Shown: positions 1 through 9,994 of the stretch, piece by piece
Layout of the letters: every line of letters starts with the position of its first letter
Position numbering within the stretch: the stretch's first letter is position 1
Origin: Clostridiaceae bacterium
GTDB lineage: Bacteria > Bacillota > Clostridia > DSM-8532
Assembly (NCBI GenBank): GCA_012719645.1
Contig: JAAXZX010000043.1
Coordinates: forward strand, 1 to 64,000
Length of the DNA stretch: 64,000 bases
Direction of reading: 5' to 3'
Notes under the pieces: model-generated
Database searches by the model: none
Seen by the model: only the letters and a program-made list of their open reading frames with translations
Told to the model about the DNA's origin: nothing
Made by a program: the position numbers and the translations under genes

Positions 1-19
1 ACAGCCTGCGATCGGCATA

Positions 20-48
20 TTGACAACGTAGTATCTTCATTGTATACT
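20..48 (+). promoter_or_regulatory. Sigma-A-type promoter for tRNA-Trp (TTGACA-N17-TATACT)
   Basis: TTGACA at 20-25, 17-nt spacer, TATACT at 43-48, 18 nt upstream of the tRNA. Confidence 0.8.
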
Positions 49-66
49 GGTATTCGTCGAATTCAT

Positions 67-142
67 AGGGGAGTAGCTCAGTTGGTAGAGCAGCGGTCTC
101 CAAAACCGCGGGCCGCGGGTTCAAGTCCTGTCTCCCCTGCCA
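67..142 (+). tRNA. tRNA-Trp (anticodon CCA), CCA end encoded
   Basis: Cloverleaf: acceptor AGGGGAG/CTCCCCT, D-arm GCTCAGTTGGTAGAGC, anticodon loop CTCCAAA, T-arm with TTCAAGT, 3' GCCA. Confidence 0.95.
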
Positions 143-151
143 TAAACAAAA

Positions 152-195
152 AAATCCTATTCAGGCGAGTTATAGCTTATGAATAGGATTTTTTA
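152..195 (+). terminator. Intrinsic terminator after tRNA-Trp
   Basis: Inverted repeat AAATCCTATTCA...TGAATAGGATTT followed by T-run. Confidence 0.8.
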
Positions 196-338
196 TTTAT
201 CTATGCTTCTTCTTCATCAATACCACGCACTCCACACGGCTTGAGTTGATGGAATTGATGCACATCATTATTTCGTAATAATTCTGCAATCATTGTTTGC
301 TACTGCATTAAAACCTCGAAGTAGTTCTTTTTCTTACC

Positions 339-2864
339 TTGCTACATGATTCCTCATCAAGTAGAATAAAGGTGAACGTATGTTCCCAGAAAGGTAGATC
401 TGGTTTGGCGCGGAAGAAAAAAGCAGAGAAAAATACGGAAGTGAATCCCTCCCATAAGGCTGAAGGACCGGAGCCGGCAGAACAGGAAAGGCTTCCGGTT
501 TTCAAGGTTTCAGTCCGTAAGCTGGTAGCATTCTCGATCCCTGATGACACCACATGGTCTTTCACCACCTATTTCCAACTCCAGGAAGGCTCCCAGGCCC
601 ATTCTGAAATCCAAGGCCGGAACAAAGCCGAAGGCGCATACCAGTCAGAGGTGTACCTTTCCCATCTCTATGAGACTTCCAAATGCATGGTGGAGATAAG
701 CGGCCGGGCAGACGGCGTCTGGGAGCTGAAAGACGAAACCATCATCCATGAGATTAAAACCACCTCAACCCCGCTCCCGGAGATCCATGAGGATTTCAGC
801 GAGGCCCATTGGGCCCAGGGCAAATGCTATGCGTTTATATATGCTGCCAGCAAAAACCTTGACAGGATCACTGTCCGCCTCACCTATTTCCACCGCCCCA
901 GCGGACAGGAAAAGAGCTTTGACCGGACCTTTACCTTTGAAAGGCTGCAGAAGTTCGTAAAAAGCCTTGTCCATCCCTTTGCGGCGTGGGCGCTGTCACA
1001 GGCTAAATGGCGCGAGATACGGGATATGTCAATCAAAGCCCTGGAATTCCCTTTCCCTGCCTACAGGGAAGGGCAGCGGCTCCTTGCATACAACACATAT
1101 AAATGCATCCAGGATGGCAGACGGCTTTTCGCCCAGGCTCCTACCGGAACCGGCAAGACTATGGGGGTACTTTATCCTGCCATCAAGTCTCTTGCCGAGG
1201 GAACCATTGAGCGTATCTTTTATCTCACGGCAAAAAACACCACGCGTACTATCGCTGAAAACGCTTACAGGCTTCTGGCACTCCAGGGTCTTCGCTTGAG
1301 GGTCCTGACCCTGACCGCCAAGGACAAGATATGCCCCCATCTCATTCGTGACTGCAACCCTGACAAGTGCCTGTATATCCAGGGCTATGCCCATCGGTCC
1401 AAAAAAGCGGTGAAGGAACTGATAAAAAAGACCGACGCGTATAACATGGACAATATAACCAAAACCGCCATGAAACACAGCCTCTGTCCTTTTGAGCTCA
1501 GCCTGGATATTGCGCTTCAATGCGATCTGATTATATGCGATTACAATTATGTTTTTGACCCCAGGGTGAGCCTGGAAAGATTTTTCCACCAGAAAACCCG
1601 TGAAGACTGCCTGATCCTTGTGGATGAAGCCCACAACCTGTTTAACCGCGCCAGGGAGATGTACTCTGCATCAATAAGCAAAAAGGAGATCCTTGATATG
1701 GCAAGGCAGGTTAAAAAGGATCTTCCGGCAGTATCCAAGGCTCTCCGCGGCATAAGCAAAGCGCTTGCTTCACTGGAAAAGAAAACGGCAGACAAAAGAA
1801 CCGAAGCTGGGGATACCATGTATCATGTTTCACAGGATTATCCCGATTCCCTCTACGGTCCGGTTACGGGTTTTATCAATGAAACCGAGCATTGGATGCT
1901 GACCCGGGGCGATGATGAGCAGGATTATACCGATGCTCTTATCACCCTGTTCTTTGACCTCCTGCATTTCAAGAATATCTCGGACCTGTATTCTTCGGAA
2001 TACCGGACAATGATTACAGGGGAAGGAAGCCGGCTGAAACTGACACTGCTGTGCCTGGACCCCGGCGTCATGCTTGACAAGATCATGGACATGGCCCGTT
2101 CGTCTATAATGTTCTCGGCCACCTTATCACCCCTGTCATATTTCAGGGATATACTGGGAGGGCGCCGGGAGGATGCCACCTTAAGGCTGCCATCTCCCTT
2201 CCCCAGGGAAAATCTGCTCGTGGTTATCGAGAACTGTGTGGAAACCCGCTTCCGCTGCAGGGACAGATACCTGGAACGTGCCGCCCTTGCCATCCACCAG
2301 TGGGTAAGCAGCCATACCGGCAACTACATGGTCTTTTTCCCGTCATATAAGTATATGACCGATGTCCTGAATGTTTTTACGGACCTGGAAGGTGATTTCA
2401 GGATAATATGCCAGGAAAAAGACATGGATGAATCTTCACGGAACGCCTTTTTAGGCGAGTTTGACACGTTCGGTGATGTTACCCGCATCGGCTTTTGCGT
2501 CATGGGCGGAATCTTCGGCGAGGGGATTGACCTTGTCGGAGACCGCCTTACCGGTGTAATAATCGTTGGTGTCGGGCTTCCCCAGGTATGCCCGGAACAG
2601 GAGATAATGCGCAGTTACTATGATGAAAAGATGGGCAGCGGGTTTTCCTATGCCTACACATATCCCGGAATCAACCGGGTCCTGCAGGCATCCGGCCGCC
2701 TGATACGTTCGGAAAGCGACAGGGGAGCGCTGCTTCTTATAGATTCGCGCTTCGGAAATAAAGAATACTTACGGCTCCTGCCCGATGAATGGCATCCCAT
2801 CCCACGGACATCCGAAGGAATCGATCTCGAATCCTGCGCAAGGCAGTTCTGGGAAAACAGGTGA
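339..2864 (+). CDS. ATP-dependent helicase, DinG/XPD-like (DEAD_2, Fe-S cysteines), with N-terminal PD-(D/E)XK nuclease-like domain
   Basis: Walker A APTGTGKTMG, DEAH box (LVDEAHN), Cys set KICPH/CNPDKC/LCPFEL, nuclease-like GRADGVW..IHEIKTT, helicase C-terminal ASGRLIRSESDRG. The 339 start is TTG without a clear RBS, so the true start may be internal. Confidence 0.85.
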   Translation: MLHDSSSSRIKVNVCSQKGRSGLARKKKAEKNTEVNPSHKAEGPEPAEQERLPVFKVSVRKLVAFSIPDDTTWSFTTYFQLQEGSQAHSEIQGRNKAEGAYQSEVYLSHLYETSKCMVEISGRADGVWELKDETIIHEIKTTSTPLPEIHEDFSEAHWAQGKCYAFIYAASKNLDRITVRLTYFHRPSGQEKSFDRTFTFERLQKFVKSLVHPFAAWALSQAKWREIRDMSIKALEFPFPAYREGQRLLAYNTYKCIQDGRRLFAQAPTGTGKTMGVLYPAIKSLAEGTIERIFYLTAKNTTRTIAENAYRLLALQGLRLRVLTLTAKDKICPHLIRDCNPDKCLYIQGYAHRSKKAVKELIKKTDAYNMDNITKTAMKHSLCPFELSLDIALQCDLIICDYNYVFDPRVSLERFFHQKTREDCLILVDEAHNLFNRAREMYSASISKKEILDMARQVKKDLPAVSKALRGISKALASLEKKTADKRTEAGDTMYHVSQDYPDSLYGPVTGFINETEHWMLTRGDDEQDYTDALITLFFDLLHFKNISDLYSSEYRTMITGEGSRLKLTLLCLDPGVMLDKIMDMARSSIMFSATLSPLSYFRDILGGRREDATLRLPSPFPRENLLVVIENCVETRFRCRDRYLERAALAIHQWVSSHTGNYMVFFPSYKYMTDVLNVFTDLEGDFRIICQEKDMDESSRNAFLGEFDTFGDVTRIGFCVMGGIFGEGIDLVGDRLTGVIIVGVGLPQVCPEQEIMRSYYDEKMGSGFSYAYTYPGINRVLQASGRLIRSESDRGALLLIDSRFGNKEYLRLLPDEWHPIPRTSEGIDLESCARQFWENR

Positions 2865-2882
2865 CGGGAAAGAATCATCCCA

Positions 2883-4115
2883 TCAGAATATGCCTAAAAA
2901 CTTCTTTGGGACATCAATCCGGACCGCTGCCAGCTTCCCGCCGCTGAACACATAAGCCAGGTCCTCACTTGCAAGACATACTCTGTCAACCGTTGAGAGC
3001 GAGGTATAGACATCCAGCACCTCGCCGCTCCCATTGAGGAAATACACCTCGGAACCGGCCGCACATGCGATGGTACGTCCTTTTGCCCTTATCTGCGTTA
3101 CCTCGGCATCCAACACCAGCCACTCCTGGATCGTTCCCCTGCTGTCGATGGCCTTAAGCCTGGTTTGCACACGCTTTTCCCTGTTCAGAACCTCGCCGTC
3201 CAGCACGGCGGCTACGGTTATATCATCGGGTGTAACCCCGCAGGCGGTAAGGTAATCGCTGCCAAGGTCCACCTGCCAGATCTTGCCCAGGTCTTTACCC
3301 ACGCATATCAGGTCCTTCTCACCGTACAGGAGCAGCCTTTCATTGGAGAACGGCAGGGCTCCGGCAAACAGATCCTCCCTGCCCTGGCTGTCCCGGATGC
3401 TTCCCCTCTGGTTCATGGACAGATCGAGGAATTCAAAAAGGGAAGTGGTTTCAAGGCTCTGGGCATCGATGCCGCAGACTATGAAAGCCGTATGGTCAAA
3501 GCTTGGATAATGGAAAACCGCAAACGGATAATAATCGGAAACGTTTCTGTACACTATATTCTGCCCTTCGCGGGAAAACGCGTGAATTATTCTTTTATAC
3601 CCTGCCTGGTCGCTCCTTGTGATCACAAGGATCCAGTTCTCATAGATGCCGGAATTGACTATATCCATATCAAGGGTTTTATCCCACAGGACCACTCCAT
3701 CCCTGATAACACCGAAATACCTTCCCCCAATATCAGCCACCAGGACATCATTGCCCTGGGTCTGGACATGGGGTTTTTTAAGGCTGACAGGGACATGCCA
3801 GAGCTGGTTGCCGTCCTTGTCGAAGCATTTGACCGAGTTGACCGATCCGACTATTATATTGTCCGACAAGACGGCATGGCTGGTCTGCTCCAGGGCGCCG
3901 TCCGACGGGATTTCCACCACTTTTTGATTGGTCTCCTCCACCGCACTGCGCACCTGGTTGTAAGTGCCGCCAAAACCGCTCCTGAAAATGTCCAGGGGAT
4001 TGATCCGGAAAAAAGAGTACAATGCGACACCTATCACTGCCAGCACCAGGACAATGAAGATAAGGAACCTTTGCAAGTGGAACCTGTACTGCGGCGCTTC
4101 CTTTGATTCCTGCAT
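2883..4115 (-). CDS. Membrane-anchored beta-propeller-like protein (DUF5711-like)
   Basis: N-terminal TM (FLIFIVLVLAVIGVALYSFF), repeated beta-propeller-like blades. Confidence 0.55.
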   Translation of the reverse strand: MQESKEAPQYRFHLQRFLIFIVLVLAVIGVALYSFFRINPLDIFRSGFGGTYNQVRSAVEETNQKVVEIPSDGALEQTSHAVLSDNIIVGSVNSVKCFDKDGNQLWHVPVSLKKPHVQTQGNDVLVADIGGRYFGVIRDGVVLWDKTLDMDIVNSGIYENWILVITRSDQAGYKRIIHAFSREGQNIVYRNVSDYYPFAVFHYPSFDHTAFIVCGIDAQSLETTSLFEFLDLSMNQRGSIRDSQGREDLFAGALPFSNERLLLYGEKDLICVGKDLGKIWQVDLGSDYLTACGVTPDDITVAAVLDGEVLNREKRVQTRLKAIDSRGTIQEWLVLDAEVTQIRAKGRTIACAAGSEVYFLNGSGEVLDVYTSLSTVDRVCLASEDLAYVFSGGKLAAVRIDVPKKFLGIF

Positions 4116-4191
4116 GGGCTATGCGTTCTCCTTTGTTTCTTGGGGCATGGCGGCAGCGTCCATGCCTTATTTTTTCTCTGTATGTTCAAGG

Positions 4192-5652
4192 TTAAAACAT
4201 CTTAAGGACTTCCATACCCTTTACATATTGAGGATCATGTTGGGTCCTGAGCGTATCAAGGAGCATATTGAGCCTGTCCCTTGTTGTGGCGTCAATATTC
4301 CCGGTAACCCGTATTTTTTCGGAGGACTGGAATTTCTTAATGGCAGCCTGTGTTTCTTCATCCAGCAACTTGTCGGGAACACCCTCAAAATAACCGGCAG
4401 CCCTCAGTATTCTCTCGGCTTGATCAACATCGTTTCCATAGTCATTCAGTGTCAGCGTTTTGTCGTTGGTCAGGCGGCCGACCAGCATCAGATCGATCCC
4501 GTTGGGGAGGGTCCTGTTTGCAGCCTCTACATCGGGTGCCAGCCCAACACCATGGATTTGCCTGCCGTTGCGCGTAAGATAATGCCCGGTGGTTATACTG
4601 ATGGTACCCAGGATTTCATTGGGTGAAAGGAATATACCCTGATAGACCAGCCATTCAATTTCTGTTATGAATTTCAATCCGTATTGCCTGCTGTACTTGG
4701 CATAGGCCTGCGGTGTGAGAACAGAAAACATGTTCTGTACAACTCCCTTTCCGTAGGTCTTCTGCCCCACCAGTACGCCCTTTCCCGAGTCCTGTATTGC
4801 CCCGGCCAGTATCTCAGCGGCGCTTGCCGTATTCTCGTTCACCAGGACTGCCACCAGGTAGGGCGAGTTCTTAAGCGATGAATAATATTCCGTATCGGAG
4901 AGCCTTTCGGATTTGAAGTCAAGCCGGGTAATCAATCCTTCAGGAACCAGCTTGCGGGCTACATCCACAGCCTCATCCACAAAGCCGCCGGGGTTATCCC
5001 TCAAATCCAGCAGTATTTTGGTTATTCCAGCCTGCTTTATCTGCTCCATGGCCTCGCTGAACTTCCTGCCTGTATTGCTGTTGAAGGTATCGATATGGAT
5101 ATATGCCACATCTCCCTCTATTCTCCAGACCACAGGGTTTATTACAACAATCCCTCTTTTTATTGCGACATCCATCCTGGACGACTGGCGCTGGATGGTC
5201 AGCGTAACCGTTGTTCCTTCCTCGCCCCTTATCTCGGAGGCCACGACATCGGCATCCTTGCCATAGGTTGATACACCATTCACCGCAAGGATGATATCCC
5301 CTTCCCAAAGTCCGGCCCCTTCAGCCGGCGACCCGTCATAGACCTTGGTTATCCTGACCCCTTCAGGGCATCTCTCAATGGCAATCCCTATCCCTGAGAA
5401 ACTTCCTTCCAGGCTCTCGGTCAGCCGTTGGGATTCCCCACGGTCATAAAAACTGCTGTATGGGTCCAGACCGCCGAATATACCCTTCAAAGCTGCCTTC
5501 AACGTCTCTTCGTCGTCCATGTCCAGGTAATACATATCCTGCATGAACTCAACGGCGCTGTTCAGGTAGTCGCCGTAGTCCATGGCCATGGCCGAGGTTA
5601 AGGGCATAAGGAGCATAATACACAGTATCAGTATGGCTGCCGCTTTTTTCAT
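4192..5652 (-). CDS. S41 family C-terminal processing peptidase with PDZ and C-terminal peptidoglycan-binding domain
   Basis: Signal peptide; DPYSSFYD; PDZ (GIGIAIER...GSPAEGAGLWEGDIILAVNG); catalytic NTASAAEILAGAI and GQKTYGKGVVQ; C-terminal PG_binding_1-like repeat. Confidence 0.92.
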   Translation of the reverse strand: MKKAAAILILCIMLLMPLTSAMAMDYGDYLNSAVEFMQDMYYLDMDDEETLKAALKGIFGGLDPYSSFYDRGESQRLTESLEGSFSGIGIAIERCPEGVRITKVYDGSPAEGAGLWEGDIILAVNGVSTYGKDADVVASEIRGEEGTTVTLTIQRQSSRMDVAIKRGIVVINPVVWRIEGDVAYIHIDTFNSNTGRKFSEAMEQIKQAGITKILLDLRDNPGGFVDEAVDVARKLVPEGLITRLDFKSERLSDTEYYSSLKNSPYLVAVLVNENTASAAEILAGAIQDSGKGVLVGQKTYGKGVVQNMFSVLTPQAYAKYSRQYGLKFITEIEWLVYQGIFLSPNEILGTISITTGHYLTRNGRQIHGVGLAPDVEAANRTLPNGIDLMLVGRLTNDKTLTLNDYGNDVDQAERILRAAGYFEGVPDKLLDEETQAAIKKFQSSEKIRVTGNIDATTRDRLNMLLDTLRTQHDPQYVKGMEVLKMF

Positions 5653-5777
5653 ATCTTTCTTTACCTCCGGCGCAAATCTCTCATATATGCAAGGAAACCC
5701 TGACGGTCCGCTATTCCCGTAACCCCAGGGCCCCGCATAACCATTTTAGCACATCGGCATGGCGATGAGAATCGGTC

Positions 5778-7322
5778 TCAGAATGAAAGTATCCTGTCAG
5801 AGTAATCTTTTACAAGCTCATCGCCCATGTACTGGATCAGGTTGTAGAAAAGCTTTGCGGCCTGTTCATTGGTGATAAACCCGGAAGGATTGAAGAATCC
5901 TCTCTCGTCACCCTGGAAGATGCCCAGGCTGAAAGCCACGGAGGCCGCGTTTCTGGCATAGGCCGGTATGCTGTCGTTATCCACATATGGAGTTACGGCA
6001 TAAGGCCACGGGGCAAGGTTCTCAAGCCCCAGGGCGCCCACAATCATTTTTATGGCTTCCGCATATGTGATATTCTTATCAGGATTGAAATATGAATAGC
6101 CCGTCCCTGCAGTGATCTTCCTGTCGTATGCCTTTTTAATCAAGGCATAGTCGGGATCATCCACAGAGACATCCAGGAACGGCGACACTTCCACGGTCTT
6201 GCTCCTGTTCCTGGTCGTACCCAGCGTTGATACCCGGACATTGGGGTCCGCGGGTACCTCCCTTACCGCCTGCATGAGCATTACAACAAATTCACGGCGT
6301 GTTACGTACTTGTTTATGTTGTAACCTTCCCCCGTACCCGGAATAACCCCGAGGCCGAAAAGGATACTGACGGGTTCCTGTGCCCAGTGCCCGTTGAGTT
6401 GCTTGATATTGGGCACCATAAGTCGTTCCAGGACCGGTGGTGTGGAGATGCTTGTCCTGCTGCTGTATTCCTTGAGGACAGGGGTGGGCATGTTATTGAT
6501 GTCAAACTCGGGCAGCCTTGCATGATAATCCAGGATGGCCTCCTCCCAGGTTTTCCTCACATAGCCGCCGTCAAAGCTGATCTGCCAGGGTTCATTTTCA
6601 GAGTATTTAATCTGCTGGCGGGTAGTGGTGGACACGATTACTTCAGCCGAGCCTCCCCACTGGTATGGATTACCTCCCCCCATCATGCGGGCTTCCAGGG
6701 TATACTGTATCTTCTGCGTCTGGGTGGAACTCCAGTACTGATCATAAGCGTACAGTTTCCCCGACATTGTCACCGTAATGGTATTGTCCCTGTTCCCGTC
6801 GACCGCATAGGTTTTCCTGCCGGCGAATTCCCCGGCGTAGTAGTTCAGGGCCGGCTTGGGATCTGTCAGAAGCGACCTTGAGAAATTATAGTCAATCAGG
6901 TTGTATCTTTTGCCTCCAATATTGACAACCTCGGTGGGCAGCCGGGTGAGGCGCGTGGATTCGGTGATCTGCCCGTTGGGCTTGGTTTCAGAGGTTGTCT
7001 CGTATATGACCACGCGGGTCAGCGTCGCAGCCTCCTCGGGGTTCTCCAGCCTGTAGGTATAGGTGGCTGTTTCCACGTCGTTCCTAACGCGTTTGTCGAT
7101 GGTCAGGGTGCCCGTAAGATAAACGGGTTTTCCGGAAAGGAAGCACATTTCAGTATAGTAATACTCATTATCTTCGCTTACATTTACGGCCGATATGCCG
7201 CCTTCGTATCCAAGGGTTCCCTCAACAGCCAGGGCTTGAACGGGCACCAGGAGAATAACCGCTGCCGCCGCCATAAAGCATATCCATTTCACGAGTCCTG
7301 TTTTCATGCCGCTTCCCTCCAT
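5778..7322 (-). CDS. S-layer homology (SLH) domain surface protein
   Basis: Signal peptide; C-terminal SLH repeats (HWAQEPVSILFGLGVIPGTGEGYNINKYVTRREFVVMLMQ; YSYFNPDKNITYAEAIKMIV; GFFNPSGFITNEQAAKLFYNLI). Confidence 0.88.
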   Translation of the reverse strand: MEGSGMKTGLVKWICFMAAAAVILLVPVQALAVEGTLGYEGGISAVNVSEDNEYYYTEMCFLSGKPVYLTGTLTIDKRVRNDVETATYTYRLENPEEAATLTRVVIYETTSETKPNGQITESTRLTRLPTEVVNIGGKRYNLIDYNFSRSLLTDPKPALNYYAGEFAGRKTYAVDGNRDNTITVTMSGKLYAYDQYWSSTQTQKIQYTLEARMMGGGNPYQWGGSAEVIVSTTTRQQIKYSENEPWQISFDGGYVRKTWEEAILDYHARLPEFDINNMPTPVLKEYSSRTSISTPPVLERLMVPNIKQLNGHWAQEPVSILFGLGVIPGTGEGYNINKYVTRREFVVMLMQAVREVPADPNVRVSTLGTTRNRSKTVEVSPFLDVSVDDPDYALIKKAYDRKITAGTGYSYFNPDKNITYAEAIKMIVGALGLENLAPWPYAVTPYVDNDSIPAYARNAASVAFSLGIFQGDERGFFNPSGFITNEQAAKLFYNLIQYMGDELVKDYSDRILSF

Positions 7323-7325
7323 TGA

Positions 7326-8945
7326 TTATTCCACTATGATTATGATGCCGTCATGGCTTGCGCTGTTGCATACCATGCGCAGATTGTCTCCCGCGCGGAT
7401 TGATGATAAATCGGTTATACGACCGTCTTTTATCACGATGGCCCCTGCCGGGACGCTGACCTCCCTGTTGGGCTCAGCGTTCCAGATATAGTTATCGTCA
7501 TCGTATTCCATGACATCCCTGAGCATGAACCCGGAATCGGTCAGGGACACTACCCTGCCCTTCACATGCACATCGGCATAGGGCGCGGTGCTGACCAGCA
7601 GTGTCTTTCCGCCTTCTTCCACGATGTATACGCTTTGGTTGATGAAGCTCTCATCGAAGTTCAGCATGTTTCCTGTTCCGTTATCCACCAAAAGCCTGGT
7701 AACCGTAGGATCTATGCTGAAAGTCTTTGGCGTGTTGCTGAAGGCCCAGCTGTAGCCTGAAAGCTCCGCAAATGACTCTACAGTAAAGGTTTTCAGGGGA
7801 TCAACCAGCTTTATCCTGCCCCTATAAATGGCCAGGCTCCCCTTTCCGGCGCGTGTATTGCTGACGATCACCTGGCTTACAAGAATGCCTGAGCCTATGG
7901 GCTTGTCAGCGGACAACTGCACAGGGTCCATCGGATCCAGGGAGGTTATGTCAACCAGCCTGCCATCCTTGACCGCTATGGTGCCTGAATCAAACCCGAT
8001 CACATGGGAAGAGTTCTCAAGCTCCAGTACTTTGAGGGTATTGGAGAGGATAAGGATATTATCCGATAAAAGCATTTCATATTGGGGCTGGGGCCTTATG
8101 GCAGCCATCACGATACTGTCGGCGCCGTTGGGCTCCTGCCGGACAGCGATATAGGCCTTGCCGGAAATGCGGCCGGCTGGCCTGTTCCTGTATTCACGGC
8201 TGTAGGTGAATGTCTTGATGCCCATTACCGGAGAGTATTCCCACCTGCCGTTCACAAACTCCTCAATACCGGACAGGACCAGCATATTGTTGAAATCATC
8301 GTAGAACTCCACATTTCCGCGGTATATGGCCGAAATGGGCCTGGTATCCTTCATAAGGTCTATCCCGGCCACATGTATGCTGGCGCCGTCGGTCTGCACC
8401 AGCATCCTGACCTGGTCGCCTTCCTTGATCTCGCTGCGGGATACCGGCCGGTTATTGCGATATACAGGCACACCGGCAGGCACAGGGATGCTCCGGAAGG
8501 TGCCGTCATCAAGCCTGAGCACCATGTTTGCCGCGTTGATCATATATACATAACCGTATAAAGGTTTATAATAGCTTCGCACGCTAAGCCTGGCAACATA
8601 CCCGTCCTCGTCCAGCAAGATAAAGGCATAGTCGCCGGGTTGCACCGCATCCAGCGTTGCCTGCAGCCCGTCCCTCGTTACGGGAATACTGTAAAGAAAG
8701 CTGAATGTCCTGTTCCTTGACAGGCTGTCCTGGGCATCTGGCGATACGCCGGATCCGTCCGTGTTGTAAAGGGTGATATATCCCAGGGACGGGTTGATAT
8801 CCCTCACCACCCCGTAAATATAACCGGTTTCTCCGGCTGCCCCCGACACAATTGAAACAGGGACGGCACTAAAGACCATGATGAGGCAGAGGATCATGAC
8901 GAATACGGCTGAAGCTTTTCTGAAACGCAATTTGGGCGCCTCCAT
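7326..8945 (-). CDS. Secreted protein of unknown function made of repeated beta-rich domains
   Basis: N-terminal signal/TM; internal repeats with VPAG...S.I..GD..RM pattern; 3 nt from the downstream SLH gene. Confidence 0.7.
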   Translation of the reverse strand: MEAPKLRFRKASAVFVMILCLIMVFSAVPVSIVSGAAGETGYIYGVVRDINPSLGYITLYNTDGSGVSPDAQDSLSRNRTFSFLYSIPVTRDGLQATLDAVQPGDYAFILLDEDGYVARLSVRSYYKPLYGYVYMINAANMVLRLDDGTFRSIPVPAGVPVYRNNRPVSRSEIKEGDQVRMLVQTDGASIHVAGIDLMKDTRPISAIYRGNVEFYDDFNNMLVLSGIEEFVNGRWEYSPVMGIKTFTYSREYRNRPAGRISGKAYIAVRQEPNGADSIVMAAIRPQPQYEMLLSDNILILSNTLKVLELENSSHVIGFDSGTIAVKDGRLVDITSLDPMDPVQLSADKPIGSGILVSQVIVSNTRAGKGSLAIYRGRIKLVDPLKTFTVESFAELSGYSWAFSNTPKTFSIDPTVTRLLVDNGTGNMLNFDESFINQSVYIVEEGGKTLLVSTAPYADVHVKGRVVSLTDSGFMLRDVMEYDDDNYIWNAEPNREVSVPAGAIVIKDGRITDLSSIRAGDNLRMVCNSASHDGIIIIVE

Positions 8946-9016
8946 TCCGATACTTCACTCTTTTAGAATATCGGCAAATAAAGGCGCCATATAAAGCCGC
9001 AAGGATTACCGTTTTA

Positions 9017-9931
9017 TTACATCGGCGGGTTTTGGGCGCCGGATTTCCTGAGGTCTCTGAACCGGACCTCGGTTACAATCATTCCGATAAATATCAGAAG
9101 GCAGCCTATGGCTGTAGCGATGGTGAGCCTCTCGGTAGTTCCGTCCGGGCCTGGTATCGTCAGCGCAAAAAGCGCTCCGAACACCGGTTCGAAGGTCAGT
9201 AGAAGTGCGGTACGGGTCGGAGTGGTATATTGCTGGGCAATGGTCTGTACACCGAATGCGAAGGCGGTGCCCATAGCCCCGGTATACAGGGCTGTCAGGA
9301 TAACCCTTGTATTGATGACAACGGTCGCCGGCTCAGCCGAAAGCCCGTAACCAGCCCATAGGATTCCATACATGACAGCGGCTGATACTATCTGGACAAC
9401 AGCCAGCTGTCTTGCATCGGATTCCTGTGTGAACTTGTCGATAAAGATGATCTGGAAAGCAAAGCAAACGGCGCACAGCAGGGTCAGCGTGTCGCCGATG
9501 TTCCATATCCCTGAAAAGCCTCCGCTAAGGAAAAACAGCCCGGCTGTGGCCAGAACAACCCCTATAACAGCCCTCAGGGGAGGTTTCTTCTTCAGGTATA
9601 ATGCTGAAATCACAGGCACCATCACCACGTTCAGACCGGTGATGAAAGCAGAATTGGATGCGCTTGTAAAGTTCAGGCCTGAATACTGCAGGGACATTCC
9701 CGCAAAAAGGGTAAAACCGATTATCGTTCCCTGGATAAGGGTTTTACGGCTTATTTTCCCCAATTGCCTGATAAAAATCAAAGCCAGGATGATCCCGGCT
9801 ATGGAAAATCTGAGAAACAGATACGCATAAAATGGTATGTTCTCAGTGATATTCTTCATCAGAATGAATGACGACCCCCACACAACTGTAATACTGAGTA
9901 TGGAAAGGTCGGCCTTGATCTGTCGTGTCAT
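9017..9931 (-). CDS. DMT family transporter (EamA)
   Basis: Ten hydrophobic segments, EamA motifs (WGSSFILMK, PVFGALFALTIPG). Confidence 0.92.
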   Translation of the reverse strand: MTRQIKADLSILSITVVWGSSFILMKNITENIPFYAYLFLRFSIAGIILALIFIRQLGKISRKTLIQGTIIGFTLFAGMSLQYSGLNFTSASNSAFITGLNVVMVPVISALYLKKKPPLRAVIGVVLATAGLFFLSGGFSGIWNIGDTLTLLCAVCFAFQIIFIDKFTQESDARQLAVVQIVSAAVMYGILWAGYGLSAEPATVVINTRVILTALYTGAMGTAFAFGVQTIAQQYTTPTRTALLLTFEPVFGALFALTIPGPDGTTERLTIATAIGCLLIFIGMIVTEVRFRDLRKSGAQNPPM

Positions 9932-9994
9932 GTTATGCCTTCATCCTTATGCGTACATTATATGTAAAGTTGTAATCCGCGCTGTCCGCCAAAT

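Noticed and set aside
3165-4106. 313-aa + strand ORF antisense to the DUF5711-like gene
   Set aside because: Antisense shadow; the minus-strand ORF has a signal anchor and better coding character.
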